From Clostridium tepidum (lineage in GTDB: Bacteria; Bacillota; Clostridia; Clostridiales; Clostridiaceae), in assembly GCF_002008345.1 (NCBI RefSeq), contig NZ_MRAE01000030.1, forward strand, positions 1-36,524: a DNA stretch of 36,524 nt, read 5' to 3'. The notes under the pieces were generated by a model. The model was not told the DNA's origin, did not search any database, and worked only from the letters and a program-made list of their open reading frames with translations. A program made the translations under genes and the position numbers. Of this stretch, positions 25,399-33,549 are shown piece after piece (position 1 is the stretch's first letter; each line of letters begins with the position of its first letter).

Positions 25399-26295
25399 TT
25401 AATATTTTTTAAATTTTATTCCAATAGATTCACCCATTATAACAGATGTTTCATATCCTAATTTAGTTTGAGTTAATATATCATCATCAATTTTTACAGC
25501 GTTTTCTTTAAAAAATAGAATTACTGTAGATCCTCCAAATTTAAAATAACCTTTTTCAGATCCTTTTAAAATTTTAGTATTAGGCTTATAAGTTTGTATT
25601 ATAGAACCTACACATGTTGCTCCAATCTCCATAAATATTACATCATCAAAATTCTCACTATGAAAAATAGCATACTCCCTTTTATTTTTACAAAACAAGC
25701 TAGGTATTTTAGATAATGCAATTGGATTTACAGAGTAGTAAAATCCATCTATTTTTATGGAATTTTCGCATATACCATTATCTATAAAATGAAACCTATG
25801 ATAGTCTGTTGGGCATAATCTTAAAATAATACAAGTTCCATTGTCATATTCTTTTGCTAATGAATTATTATTTATTAACTCATAAAAACTATAATTTATT
25901 CCTTTTATTTCGGTTATAGAATTTAAATTTAAATTTTCATATGCAAGAAGCTTGCCATCACCTGGAGATATTAAAATATTTTTATCATGATTTATAGGTC
26001 TAGCTTCTTTTTTTAACTTTCTAACAAAAAAATCATTAAAACATTTAAAATTATTAGTTTCATTTTTACATAAAGACATGTCAATTTGAAAATCATTAAT
26101 AAATTTATTTATTTTTTTACTGCTTAATTTTCTATCACAATAAAATCCATATATTTTTGAAAAAATTTTCTTTTTTATAAGTATTTCTAAAAGGCTCATG
26201 CCTATAGGTGAGGAATAAGTCCAATTTAAATATTTTTCACCAGCAATTTTTTCTATATCATAATTTTTAGTTTTTCTATTATAATATTTTATCAT
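25399..26295 (-). CDS. psd: Phosphatidylserine decarboxylase
   Basis: A 298-residue membrane-associated enzyme that turns phosphatidylserine into phosphatidylethanolamine. It self-cleaves at the GST motif to make a pyruvoyl group; here FGGST, with Ser256 as the predicted pyruvoyl residue. Other catalytic segments are SPGDGK (Asp) and CPTDYHRFH (His). Length fits the clostridial type II group. It is leftward, downstream of the UbiB-like kinase. The spacing of about 100 bp leaves room for its own promoter. Confidence 0.93.
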   Translation of the reverse strand: MIKYYNRKTKNYDIEKIAGEKYLNWTYSSPIGMSLLEILIKKKIFSKIYGFYCDRKLSSKKINKFINDFQIDMSLCKNETNNFKCFNDFFVRKLKKEARPINHDKNILISPGDGKLLAYENLNLNSITEIKGINYSFYELINNNSLAKEYDNGTCIILRLCPTDYHRFHFIDNGICENSIKIDGFYYSVNPIALSKIPSLFCKNKREYAIFHSENFDDVIFMEIGATCVGSIIQTYKPNTKILKGSEKGYFKFGGSTVILFFKENAVKIDDDILTQTKLGYETSVIMGESIGIKFKKY

Positions 26296-26397
26296 TAAAA
26301 AACCTCTTTCTAAGTAAAGTATGATAAGCTAATTATTATTTAATTAGCTATAAATGTCAATAAATTAATAAAGTTAAAAGAAATATTTATACATGGG

Positions 26398-27996
26398 TTA
26401 TAGTTTCCCAGATTTTATTATAGATACAAGAAGCCAAAAACCCATAAATGCTGCAATAAGATATCCTAATATTCCTATTATAGATATGTCATAAAATTTA
26501 GGACCGATATTAGAATTAAGTATAAATGAGGAACCAATTATCATTGAAGATATTATTAAAGCAAATACAATTCTGTTTATCATTCTATTTAATTCATTAA
26601 TTGATCTATCTAGATTATTGACATTAAGCTGAATTTTTGATCTACCATTTAAAATGCTATTGAGTAGTTGAACAATTTTAGTAGGAATTTTAGATAAATC
26701 TTCTACAGTTTTATAGCTATTTAATATTAATTCGTCAAAATCAATATTTTTAAAGAGATTAATTTTATCATTATTTTTTACATAAGGAATAGCAATATCT
26801 AATATTTGAATATTAGGATCTATTTTTTCCAATATGCCTTCTATTATAATTAGACTTCTTATGAGCATAGTTAATTCTTTAGGTAAACTAATATTATTAT
26901 TACGAGCGCATTCAAATACTTCTTGAAGCATAGTTGACATTTTTATATTTTTTAAAGGAGTAGAAAGGTAAATATCAAATAAATAATTTATATCATCAAA
27001 TAAATTATTTTTATTTACATAACCTTTTTTTATTCCGATAGATAATATTACAGATATAAGTTTATCTACATCTTTAAATGCTATAGCTATCATCGCTTCA
27101 TTTAAATGTTTCTTTAAATCAGGTGTGAGAGTACCCATTATGCCAAAGTCTATATAACATATTTTATTTTTAAATATAAAAATATTTCCAGGATGAGGAT
27201 CGCCGTGAAAAAACCCATCTTCAAAAATTTGTTTTAATATAGATATGGCTAATTTATGAGCTACATCTTTTTTATCATAGTTTAATTTATCTAAAGAGTG
27301 CGTATCTGTTATTTTAAAGCCATTAATTTTTTCCATAGTAATTATTTTACTGCTACAATATTTATCTATAGTTTTAGGAATATAAATGCATTTTAGATTT
27401 TTATTAAAGTATCTAAATTTTTTTATATTTTCTTTTTCATTATTAAAATCCAATTCTAGGTTAGTTGCATTTATTAATTCATCTATAGCTTCTTTAGGGT
27501 CTATTAATGTATCAAAAGTTTTAATTTTTCCAATGGTAAATATTTTTTTTAATATATTTAAATCCATATTCATTTTTTCTTTTATTTCAGGTCTTTGAAT
27601 TTTTACTATAACTTCTTCATTATTATGAAGTCTAGCAGAATAAACTTGTGATATAGAAGCGGAAGCTAAAGGTTTTTTATAAAAAGTTAAAAAAGCGTCT
27701 TCTATAGATATATTAAATTCTTCAAAAAATAGTTTGTTTATATCACTAAAATCATTTTCAGGTACTTTATCTTGAAGTTTTGATAATTCATTTATATAAG
27801 CTTCAGATAATATATCAGGTCTTGTACTTAATATTTGACCTATTTTTATAAAAGTAGGTCCTAATTCTTCAAAAGCTTTTCTTAAGTTTTCTGGAGCTTT
27901 AATTTCATTAAATTTAGAATCTACAATATGACCAAAGCCATAGAATGCTAATATCTTTATTATTTCTTTAAACCTTTGCACGGAATTTAAGTACAT
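26398..27996 (-). CDS. ABC1/AarF/UbiB-family atypical kinase
   Basis: A 532-residue protein. The kinase-like core carries the family's Ala-rich/KxGQ-type signatures (LGPTFIKIGQILSTRPD, PLASASISQVYSARL), then HGDPHPGNIF and CYIDFGIMG. Two hydrophobic segments at the C-terminus anchor it in the membrane. In E. coli UbiB supports ubiquinone synthesis, but clostridia lack quinones, so a role in membrane lipid handling is more likely; the adjacent psd agrees with this. AAAGGGG precedes ATG. Confidence 0.87.
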   Translation of the reverse strand: MYLNSVQRFKEIIKILAFYGFGHIVDSKFNEIKAPENLRKAFEELGPTFIKIGQILSTRPDILSEAYINELSKLQDKVPENDFSDINKLFFEEFNISIEDAFLTFYKKPLASASISQVYSARLHNNEEVIVKIQRPEIKEKMNMDLNILKKIFTIGKIKTFDTLIDPKEAIDELINATNLELDFNNEKENIKKFRYFNKNLKCIYIPKTIDKYCSSKIITMEKINGFKITDTHSLDKLNYDKKDVAHKLAISILKQIFEDGFFHGDPHPGNIFIFKNKICYIDFGIMGTLTPDLKKHLNEAMIAIAFKDVDKLISVILSIGIKKGYVNKNNLFDDINYLFDIYLSTPLKNIKMSTMLQEVFECARNNNISLPKELTMLIRSLIIIEGILEKIDPNIQILDIAIPYVKNNDKINLFKNIDFDELILNSYKTVEDLSKIPTKIVQLLNSILNGRSKIQLNVNNLDRSINELNRMINRIVFALIISSMIIGSSFILNSNIGPKFYDISIIGILGYLIAAFMGFWLLVSIIKSGKL

Positions 27997-28029
27997 TTTA
28001 ATACCCCTTTAAAAATTTTATTTATATTA

Positions 28030-28066
28030 TAATATAAATAAAAGCCCTAACCTTAGTTGGGCTTAT
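28030..28066 (-). terminator. Terminator after the phasin-like gene
   Basis: On the minus strand AAGCCCAAC / GGTTAGGGCTT forms a stem followed by TTATTTAT. It separates the phasin-like gene from the UbiB-like kinase. Confidence 0.7.
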
Positions 28067-28071
28067 TAATA

Positions 28072-28392
28072 TTATTTTTCTAGTTTAGAAATTTTATTTT
28101 CAAGTGATTTTATTTTATCATTTATGCTTTTTAAATCATCTTTATTAGCAAAATTTAACTCATTAAATATAGAAATTATGTCTTCCTTTGTAAGTTGTTT
28201 TTCATCAGATGAATTTTTATATTTTTTATTTTGATCAATATTTCTTTTCAATTCTTCAGACAATTCTTTACCTTCATTTACAGTAATTCTGCCCTTTTTA
28301 ACCAATTCATCTACTAAATTAGAGGCTTTTTCATAGGTATAAGCTGCCGAACCAATGCCAGCTAAAAGTATATTTTTAAATTCGTTTATCAT
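28072..28392 (-). CDS. Phasin-like small coiled-coil protein
   Basis: A 106-residue protein. The N-terminus (INEFKNILLAGIGSAAYTYEKASNLVDELVKKGRITVNEGKELSEEL) matches the phasin/PHA-regulator-like family of Firmicutes, and the C-terminus is a short coiled coil. The family often lies next to ubiB-like genes; function unknown. I choose ATG 28392, 7 nt after AGGAGGT, over a GTG inside that site. Confidence 0.78.
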   Translation of the reverse strand: MINEFKNILLAGIGSAAYTYEKASNLVDELVKKGRITVNEGKELSEELKRNIDQNKKYKNSSDEKQLTKEDIISIFNELNFANKDDLKSINDKIKSLENKISKLEK

Positions 28393-28524
28393 AATATACA
28401 CCTCCTACTTTTACATATATTATACTATAACAGAATATGTAACATAAATTAAATAATTATTAACTTTAGTATTAACTATAATTATTGAAATTATAGCTAA
28501 AATAAGTTATAATATATACAATTC

Positions 28525-28553
28525 TTGACATTAATCATGAATTGTAATAAACT
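28525..28553 (+). promoter_or_regulatory. Promoter of tRNA-Arg(CCT)
   Basis: TTGACA (28525-28530), 17 nt, TAAACT (28548-28553), about 17 nt before the tRNA. Confidence 0.65.
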
Positions 28554-28569
28554 ATTAAAAGATAAATGA

Positions 28570-28646
28570 ACGCCCGTAGCTCAGTAGGATAGAGCAGCAG
28601 TTTCCTAAACTGCGTGTCGCAGGTTCGATTCCTGTCGGGCGTACCA
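28570..28646 (+). tRNA. tRNA-Arg(CCT)
   Basis: A 77-nt cloverleaf with encoded CCA. Acceptor ACGCCCG pairs with CGGGCGT; the anticodon loop TTCCTAA gives CCT, for AGG codons. Confidence 0.94.
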
Positions 28647-28925
28647 GATATTTTATCCAATTCTAGTGACCAATTTTAATATAAATCAGTATCAGTTTTC
28701 ATCTTTAAAACTATATTTATTTTCCAATAAGATTATAAAAAATTTAGGTAGTAGTTTACATAAAAACATTATAAATTTTATACATTTTTATTTTAGTATT
28801 AAAATATACCGCTTTTGTTGAAAAAGTTATGTAGGGAAAATAAATGTAAAGTACTTAAATAAATATTGCCATTTATTTTAACAAATGGTTAGTGCAGGTT
28901 GATAACTTATATTAATTTTAAAAAA

Positions 28926-28956
28926 TAAGCTGTAGAGTAAAATCTATAGCTTTTTT
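28926..28956 (+). terminator. Terminator in the long spacer
   Basis: AAGCTGTAGA / TCTATAGCTT (10 bp, one G-U) followed by TTTTT. No gene ends just before it, so it may end the tRNA-Arg transcript or an unseen small RNA. Confidence 0.75.
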
Positions 28957-29357
28957 GTTTAATAATTTAGTGTTTTTTTATGTGTAATAATTTATTATAT
29001 ATTTATATAATAAAAAGCTTTAGTTGATGAATGGCTTTTATTGTTTAATAAATACAATACTATCAGTTATATTAGTAGTTCAAAAAGTGTATAGCTATCA
29101 GGAGAAAAAAGATACTTTTTTATTGAAATGAATGGGATTTGTTAACTGCATTAATAACAAAAGGGGTAATTTAAAATAGATATTCAAAATTTAATATATA
29201 GTAAATAGAATTGTAAATATCATATAGTATTTGCGTTAAAATATTTTAAATAAATAATATGTTAAAAGATAAAGAAAGATTATAATACAGATATTAAAAA
29301 ATTATGCATCAGGTTAATTATTGTAAGTAGTAATATTAATTAAATATAATTTAAATT

Positions 29358-29366
29358 TGATATAAT
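29358..29366 (+). promoter_or_regulatory. Extended -10 promoter of the TyrR-like gene
   Basis: TGATATAAT (TGN plus TATAAT) about 48 nt before the ATG. The -35 region is poor, as is usual for extended -10 promoters. Confidence 0.5.
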
Positions 29367-29413
29367 ATAAATTAATAGGTATTATTTAGTATTCCATAAA
29401 AGGAGCGAATTCT

Positions 29414-30964
29414 ATGAAGTTAGAAATAATAACAGAAGATCGTTTAGGCATGGTGCTAGATATTTTAAATATTTTATATAAGGAAAATATAGATATAAAA
29501 TCTCTAGAAGTATTTCCTAAAAAAATATATGTGAAAATAGATAAAAAGATTTCTTACAATAAGAACATGCTTATTAATAAAATAAAAAATATAAAAGGAG
29601 TAGTAAGAGTAAAAAAGATAGATATATTACCTTATGAAAAGAACGAAAAAAAATTATTTACTATAATTGATTTTTTAGAGGAGGGTGTAATATTTGTAAA
29701 TGAAAAATGCCATGTAGAAGTTTTTAATAAGTACTGTGAAAATTTATTTGATACTTTAAAAGAAAATGCAATTGGAAAGCACATAAAAGAAATATTAGGA
29801 CAAAATCAACTTATATTAGATGCTTTAAAAATGGGAAAAGATTATGATAATTTGCAAGTTTTTATTAATAATAAAGATAGAAAGGGAATGTATGTATCAA
29901 CAGCCAGAGCTATTAAAGATGATAAAAATAAAATAATAGGATTTGTTATATTAATAAAAGATTTAAAAGAAACTATTGAAATAGTAAATTCTATTAAAGA
30001 TGAAGAAAATGAAGCCTTTAGAGGAATAATAGGAAAAAGTAGTTGTATTGAAAGTTTAAAAGAGATATGTAAATCAATTGCTAAAACAAATTCAACCGTA
30101 TTAATTTGTGGAGAATCTGGAACAGGAAAGGAACTTTTTGCAAAGGCTATTTATAAATTAAGCTTAAGAAATAATAAAAGTTTTATTACTGTAAATTGTG
30201 CTGGCTTACAGGATAATTTAATAGAAAGTGAACTTTTTGGTTATGAAGCAGGAAGTTTTACAGGGGCTAAATCTAATGGTAAAGAAGGTTTTTTTAAATT
30301 AGCGGATAAGGGTACTATATTTTTAGATGAAATTGGAGAACTTCCTCTTAATATTCAGTGTAAATTTTTAAGAGTATTACAAGAAGGAACTATAAGAAAA
30401 ATAGGGAGTACGAAGGAAGAAAAAATAGATGTAAGGATAATTGCTGCTACTAATAGAAATTTAAAAGAAATGGTTTCAAAAGGTAAATTTAGAGAGGATT
30501 TATACTATAGATTAAATGTAGTACCTATAGAAATACCTCCATTAAGAGAAAGAAAAGAGGATATACAATTATTAGTAGATAATTTTGTGAAGATTTTTAA
30601 TAAGAGTTTAAATAAAAATGTTAAATATATAGATAAGAAATTTATGGATAAATTATTAAAGTACGATTTCCCAGGCAATATTAGGGAACTACAAAATATA
30701 ATTGAAAGAGCTATGAACTTGTGTTTAAATAACACATTAACTGATGAAAATTTCAACATAAATGGCAATATTACATTAAACAATAATAAAAATAATGATA
30801 GTGGTATATTATCTTTACAAGATATAGTAGAAGATGCAGAAAGATGTGCTATACAGAAGGCAGTTGATGAATATAAAAGTTTAAGAAAAGTAGGCAAAGT
30901 ATTAGGGGTTTCTCATACTACTGTAATGAATAAAATAAAAAAGTATGGAATCAACTGTAAATAA
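29414..30964 (+). CDS. TyrR-type sigma-54-dependent activator (ACT-PAS-AAA+-HTH)
   Basis: A 516-residue transcription activator. Residues 1-72 are an ACT domain (amino-acid sensing), 80-190 a PAS domain, 204-440 the AAA+ sigma-54 module with Walker A GESGTGKE (233-240), GSFTGA loop (280-285, a variant of GAFTGA) and Walker B GTIFLDEIGE. Residues 470-516 are a TyrR-like HTH (KVGKVLGVSHTTVMNKIKKYGI). AAAGGAGCG precedes ATG. It is followed by a TyrR-type box and a sigma-54 promoter before methionine gamma-lyase, so it very likely controls that gene in response to an amino acid. Confidence 0.9.
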   Translation: MKLEIITEDRLGMVLDILNILYKENIDIKSLEVFPKKIYVKIDKKISYNKNMLINKIKNIKGVVRVKKIDILPYEKNEKKLFTIIDFLEEGVIFVNEKCHVEVFNKYCENLFDTLKENAIGKHIKEILGQNQLILDALKMGKDYDNLQVFINNKDRKGMYVSTARAIKDDKNKIIGFVILIKDLKETIEIVNSIKDEENEAFRGIIGKSSCIESLKEICKSIAKTNSTVLICGESGTGKELFAKAIYKLSLRNNKSFITVNCAGLQDNLIESELFGYEAGSFTGAKSNGKEGFFKLADKGTIFLDEIGELPLNIQCKFLRVLQEGTIRKIGSTKEEKIDVRIIAATNRNLKEMVSKGKFREDLYYRLNVVPIEIPPLRERKEDIQLLVDNFVKIFNKSLNKNVKYIDKKFMDKLLKYDFPGNIRELQNIIERAMNLCLNNTLTDENFNINGNITLNNNKNNDSGILSLQDIVEDAERCAIQKAVDEYKSLRKVGKVLGVSHTTVMNKIKKYGINCK

Positions 30965-30973
30965 GTATTTACA
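30956..30973. promoter_or_regulatory. TyrR-type box (activator binding site)
   Basis: TGTAAATAAGTATTTACA, a perfect dyad that equals the TyrR consensus TGTAAA-N6-TTTACA. It overlaps the stop codon of the activator gene. A further half site TGTAAA starts at 30976. It lies about 120 bp before the sigma-54 promoter, the usual enhancer distance. Confidence 0.75.
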
Positions 30974-31076
30974 ACTGTAAAAAAATATTGCCAGTTTTCT
31001 ATGAAAAATATTATAAAATTATTTATAATATCTCATATTTTCTATTATAATATGCATAATTTATATACTTTTATTA

Positions 31077-31093
31077 TTGGTATATTATTTGCT
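31077..31093 (+). promoter_or_regulatory. Sigma-54 promoter of methionine gamma-lyase
   Basis: TTGGTATATTATTTGCT has the invariant GG (-24) and GC (-12) separated by 10 nt, and TTGC at -12. The start point would be near 31104, 30 nt before the ATG. Confidence 0.75.
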
Positions 31094-31133
31094 TTAAATA
31101 AATATATATATTTATTTGAAAGGGGATTATTAT

Positions 31134-32336
31134 ATGGAAAATATAAAGAAAATGGGGTTTGCAACAAAAGCTATACACGGTGGACATATGGAAGATAAAC
31201 AGTTTGGTTCATTATCCACCCCAATATATCAAACATCTACATTTATATTTGATTCTGCAGAACAAGGTGGTAGGAGATTTGCAGGAGAAGAAAGTGGATA
31301 TATATATTCAAGATTAGGTAATCCTACAGCTACAGAAGTAGAGAATAAATTGGCTTTATTAGAAGGTGGAGAAGCAGCTGTTGTAGCAGCATCAGGTATG
31401 GGAGCTATATCTGCATCTTTATGGTCAGCTTTAAAAGTAGGAGATCATGTAGTTGCATCAGATACTTTGTATGGATGCACATTTGCATTGTTAAATCATG
31501 GATTAACAAGATATGGAGTAGAAGTTACATTTGTAGATGTATCTAATTTAGAAGAGGTAAGAAATGCATTAAGACCAAATACTAAAGTAGTTTATCTAGA
31601 AACTCCAGCTAATCCAACACTAAAAGTTACTGATATTAAAAAAATATCAGATATAGCTCATGAAAATAATAAAGAATGTCTTGTATTTGTTGACAATACT
31701 TTTTGCACACCATACATACAAAGACCATTACAATTAGGTGCTGATGTAGTTGTACATTCTGCTACTAAATACTTAAATGGACATGGAGATGTAGTAGCTG
31801 GATTTGCAGTTGGAAAAGAGGAATTTATAAATCAAGTTAAATTATTTGGTATAAAAGACATGACAGGATCAGTTATAGGACCTTTTGAAGCATTTTTGAT
31901 AATAAGAGGTATGAAAACGTTGCAATTAAGAATGGAAAAACATTGCAGCAATGCTATGGAGGTAGCAAAGTTTTTAGAAGCTCATCCAGCAGTTGAAAAG
32001 GTTTATTATCCAGGATTAGAAAGCTTTGAATACTATGAACTTGCCAAAAAACAAATGAATTTGCCTGGGGCTATGATTTCCTTTGAATTAAAAGGTGGAG
32101 TAGAAGAAGGTAAAGTAGTTATGAATAATGTTAAATTAGCTACCCTAGCAGTAAGCCTTGGAGATGCAGAAACATTAATTCAACATCCAGCATCAATGAC
32201 TCATTCTCCTTATACGGAAGAAGAAAGAAAAGAAGCAGGTATAAGTGATGGGTTAGTAAGGTTGTCTGTAGGACTTGAAGATGTAGAAGATATAATTGGT
32301 GATTTAAAACAAGCTTTAGATTTAATAATTAAGTAA
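31134..32336 (+). CDS. megL: Methionine gamma-lyase
   Basis: A 400-residue PLP enzyme that splits methionine into methanethiol, ammonia and 2-oxobutyrate. Residues Tyr58 and Arg60 (YSRLGNPT), Tyr113, Asp187 and Lys212 (SATKYLNGHGD) are the PLP set. Cys115 in LYGCTF is the cysteine typical of methionine gamma-lyases rather than cystathionine enzymes. Length fits. ATG 31134 is 8 nt after AAAGGGG; an earlier TTG (31116) precedes the ribosome site. Its codon use is richer in GCA/GGA than its neighbours, suggesting high expression. It is driven by the sigma-54 promoter and followed by a terminator. Confidence 0.9.
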   Translation: MENIKKMGFATKAIHGGHMEDKQFGSLSTPIYQTSTFIFDSAEQGGRRFAGEESGYIYSRLGNPTATEVENKLALLEGGEAAVVAASGMGAISASLWSALKVGDHVVASDTLYGCTFALLNHGLTRYGVEVTFVDVSNLEEVRNALRPNTKVVYLETPANPTLKVTDIKKISDIAHENNKECLVFVDNTFCTPYIQRPLQLGADVVVHSATKYLNGHGDVVAGFAVGKEEFINQVKLFGIKDMTGSVIGPFEAFLIIRGMKTLQLRMEKHCSNAMEVAKFLEAHPAVEKVYYPGLESFEYYELAKKQMNLPGAMISFELKGGVEEGKVVMNNVKLATLAVSLGDAETLIQHPASMTHSPYTEEERKEAGISDGLVRLSVGLEDVEDIIGDLKQALDLIIK

Positions 32337-32352
32337 TTATTTTATAAAAATT

Positions 32353-32395
32353 CAAATGTTGATTTCATGTATATGGAATCAACATTTGTTATTTT
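32353..32395 (+). terminator. Terminator after methionine gamma-lyase
   Basis: CAAATGTTGATT / AATCAACATTTG (12 bp) followed by TTATTTT. Confidence 0.85.
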
Positions 32396-32466
32396 AAATA
32401 TAAAATAGATATATTATAATATATGAAGAATAATATTATGAAGAAGTTTATATAAAGGAGCTTTAT

Positions 32467-32904
32467 ATGGAGAGATATATAGAATATGCAATAGATGAAG
32501 CAAAAAAAGCATTAGAAATAGGAGAAGTTCCTATTGGAGCTATTATAGTTAAAGATAATAAAATTATATCTAAAAGTCATAATTTGAAGGAAATGTTAAA
32601 AGATCCAACAGCACATGCAGAAATATTGGCTATAAGAAAAGCATGTAATGTACTTGGAAATTGGAGATTAAAAGGGTGTAAAATGTATGTAACATTAGAG
32701 CCTTGTGCTATGTGCGCTAGTGCAATAATTCAATCTAGAATAAGTGAATTATATATAGGAACTTTTGATCCTATAGGAGGGGCATGTGGATCAGTAGTAA
32801 ACATAACCAATAATGATTATTTAAAAAGTAATTTAAATATTAAGTGGTTATATAATGATGAATGTAGTAGAATAATAACAAATTTTTTTAAGAATATTAG
32901 GTAA
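32467..32904 (+). CDS. tadA: tRNA(adenine34) deaminase TadA
   Basis: A 145-residue zinc deaminase that converts A34 to inosine in tRNA-Arg(ACG). The zinc/catalytic set is His50, Glu52 (TAHAEILAI) and Cys80, Cys83 (LEPCAMCASA). AAAGGAG precedes ATG. Its substrate tRNA-Arg(ACG) is the one carrying the integrated element at 11116. It sits near the SRP RNA and dnaX, a conserved Firmicute neighbourhood. Confidence 0.95.
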   Translation: MERYIEYAIDEAKKALEIGEVPIGAIIVKDNKIISKSHNLKEMLKDPTAHAEILAIRKACNVLGNWRLKGCKMYVTLEPCAMCASAIIQSRISELYIGTFDPIGGACGSVVNITNNDYLKSNLNIKWLYNDECSRIITNFFKNIR

Positions 32905-33001
32905 AAGTGATAAAAATTTTTAAACTAAGAATTTTTTATACAATAAATGTATTTATTTTAATAAAATAACATTTATTCAAAATAAATATTGTATTAAAGT
33001 A

Positions 33002-33030
33002 TTGAAGTTATTATAATTTCATAGTATAAT
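33002..33030 (+). promoter_or_regulatory. Promoter of tRNA-Ser(GGA) and SRP RNA
   Basis: TTGAAG (33002-33007), 17 nt, TATAAT (33025-33030). A TTGACA at 33039 lacks a well-spaced -10. Confidence 0.6.
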
Positions 33031-33070
33031 ACTTTATGTTGACAATAAAATAATGAATATAAGATTTCGT

Positions 33071-33160
33071 GGAGAGATGTCCGAGAGGTTTAAGGAGCAC
33101 GCCTGGAAAGCGTGTATAGGGGCAACTCTATCGGGGGTTCGAATCCCCCTCTCTCCGCCA
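33071..33160 (+). tRNA. tRNA-Ser(GGA)
   Basis: A 90-nt class II tRNA with long variable arm and encoded CCA. Anticodon loop CTGGAAA gives GGA, the tRNA that matches the TCC specifier of the serS T-box. Confidence 0.96.
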
Positions 33161-33170
33161 TTTAATCTTT

Positions 33171-33437
33171 CCGTGCTAGATGGGGAGTTAGCGGTGCCCT
33201 GTAACCTGCAATCCGCTATAGCAGGATTGAATTCTTCGCCTAGACTTTAACTTGTGGGGTCTGGCCTGTAAAAGTGGTGTTGATAATTGGGTCCCACGCA
33301 ACGGAAATTCATGAACTCCGTCAGATCCGGAAGGAAGCAGCGGTAAGTGAACACTTTCGTGTGCCGTGGATAAACCTGATTTGAGCTAACTGTACAGGTA
33401 ACGCTCATAAGTTAATAGACAAAGCGAAGTGCACGGT
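33171..33437 (+). ncRNA. ffs: Signal recognition particle RNA (large Gram-positive type)
   Basis: About 267 nt. The ends CCGTGC / GCACGG close the molecule. The Ffh-binding domain has the conserved core CAGATCCGGAAGGAAGCAGCGG. The Alu domain is present at the 5' end (GGGAGTTAGCGGTGCCCTGTAACC), as in Bacillus and Clostridium. It lies 10 nt after tRNA-Ser(GGA) and before dnaX. Confidence 0.95.
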
Positions 33438-33450
33438 TTAATAAGAATTT

Positions 33451-33485
33451 AAAGGTACTTTTAAAAGTGCCTTTTATTTTTTATA
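33451..33485 (+). terminator. Terminator after SRP RNA
   Basis: AAAGGTACTTTT / AAAAGTGCCTTT followed by TATTTTTTAT. Confidence 0.8.
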
Positions 33486-33549
33486 ATAAAATATTAGTGT
33501 ATAATATTAGTGTATAGTTTTAATTATTTATAGTAAGAAGGTGGTAGTA

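Larger units (their letters stand above)
28650..29413 (+). other. Long AT-rich intergenic region
   Basis: About 760 bp with no gene I can support. It contains a terminator (28926-28956) and, close to the right end, the extended -10 of the regulator gene. The rest shows no convincing fold or repeat. Confidence 0.6.

Noticed and set aside
33039..33063. TTGACA...TATAAG as the tRNA-Ser(GGA) promoter
   Set aside because: The spacing is only 13 nt; the pair at 33002-33030 has 17 nt.
33053..33250. Open frame across tRNA-Ser(GGA) and the SRP RNA start
   Set aside because: It lies within two RNA genes.
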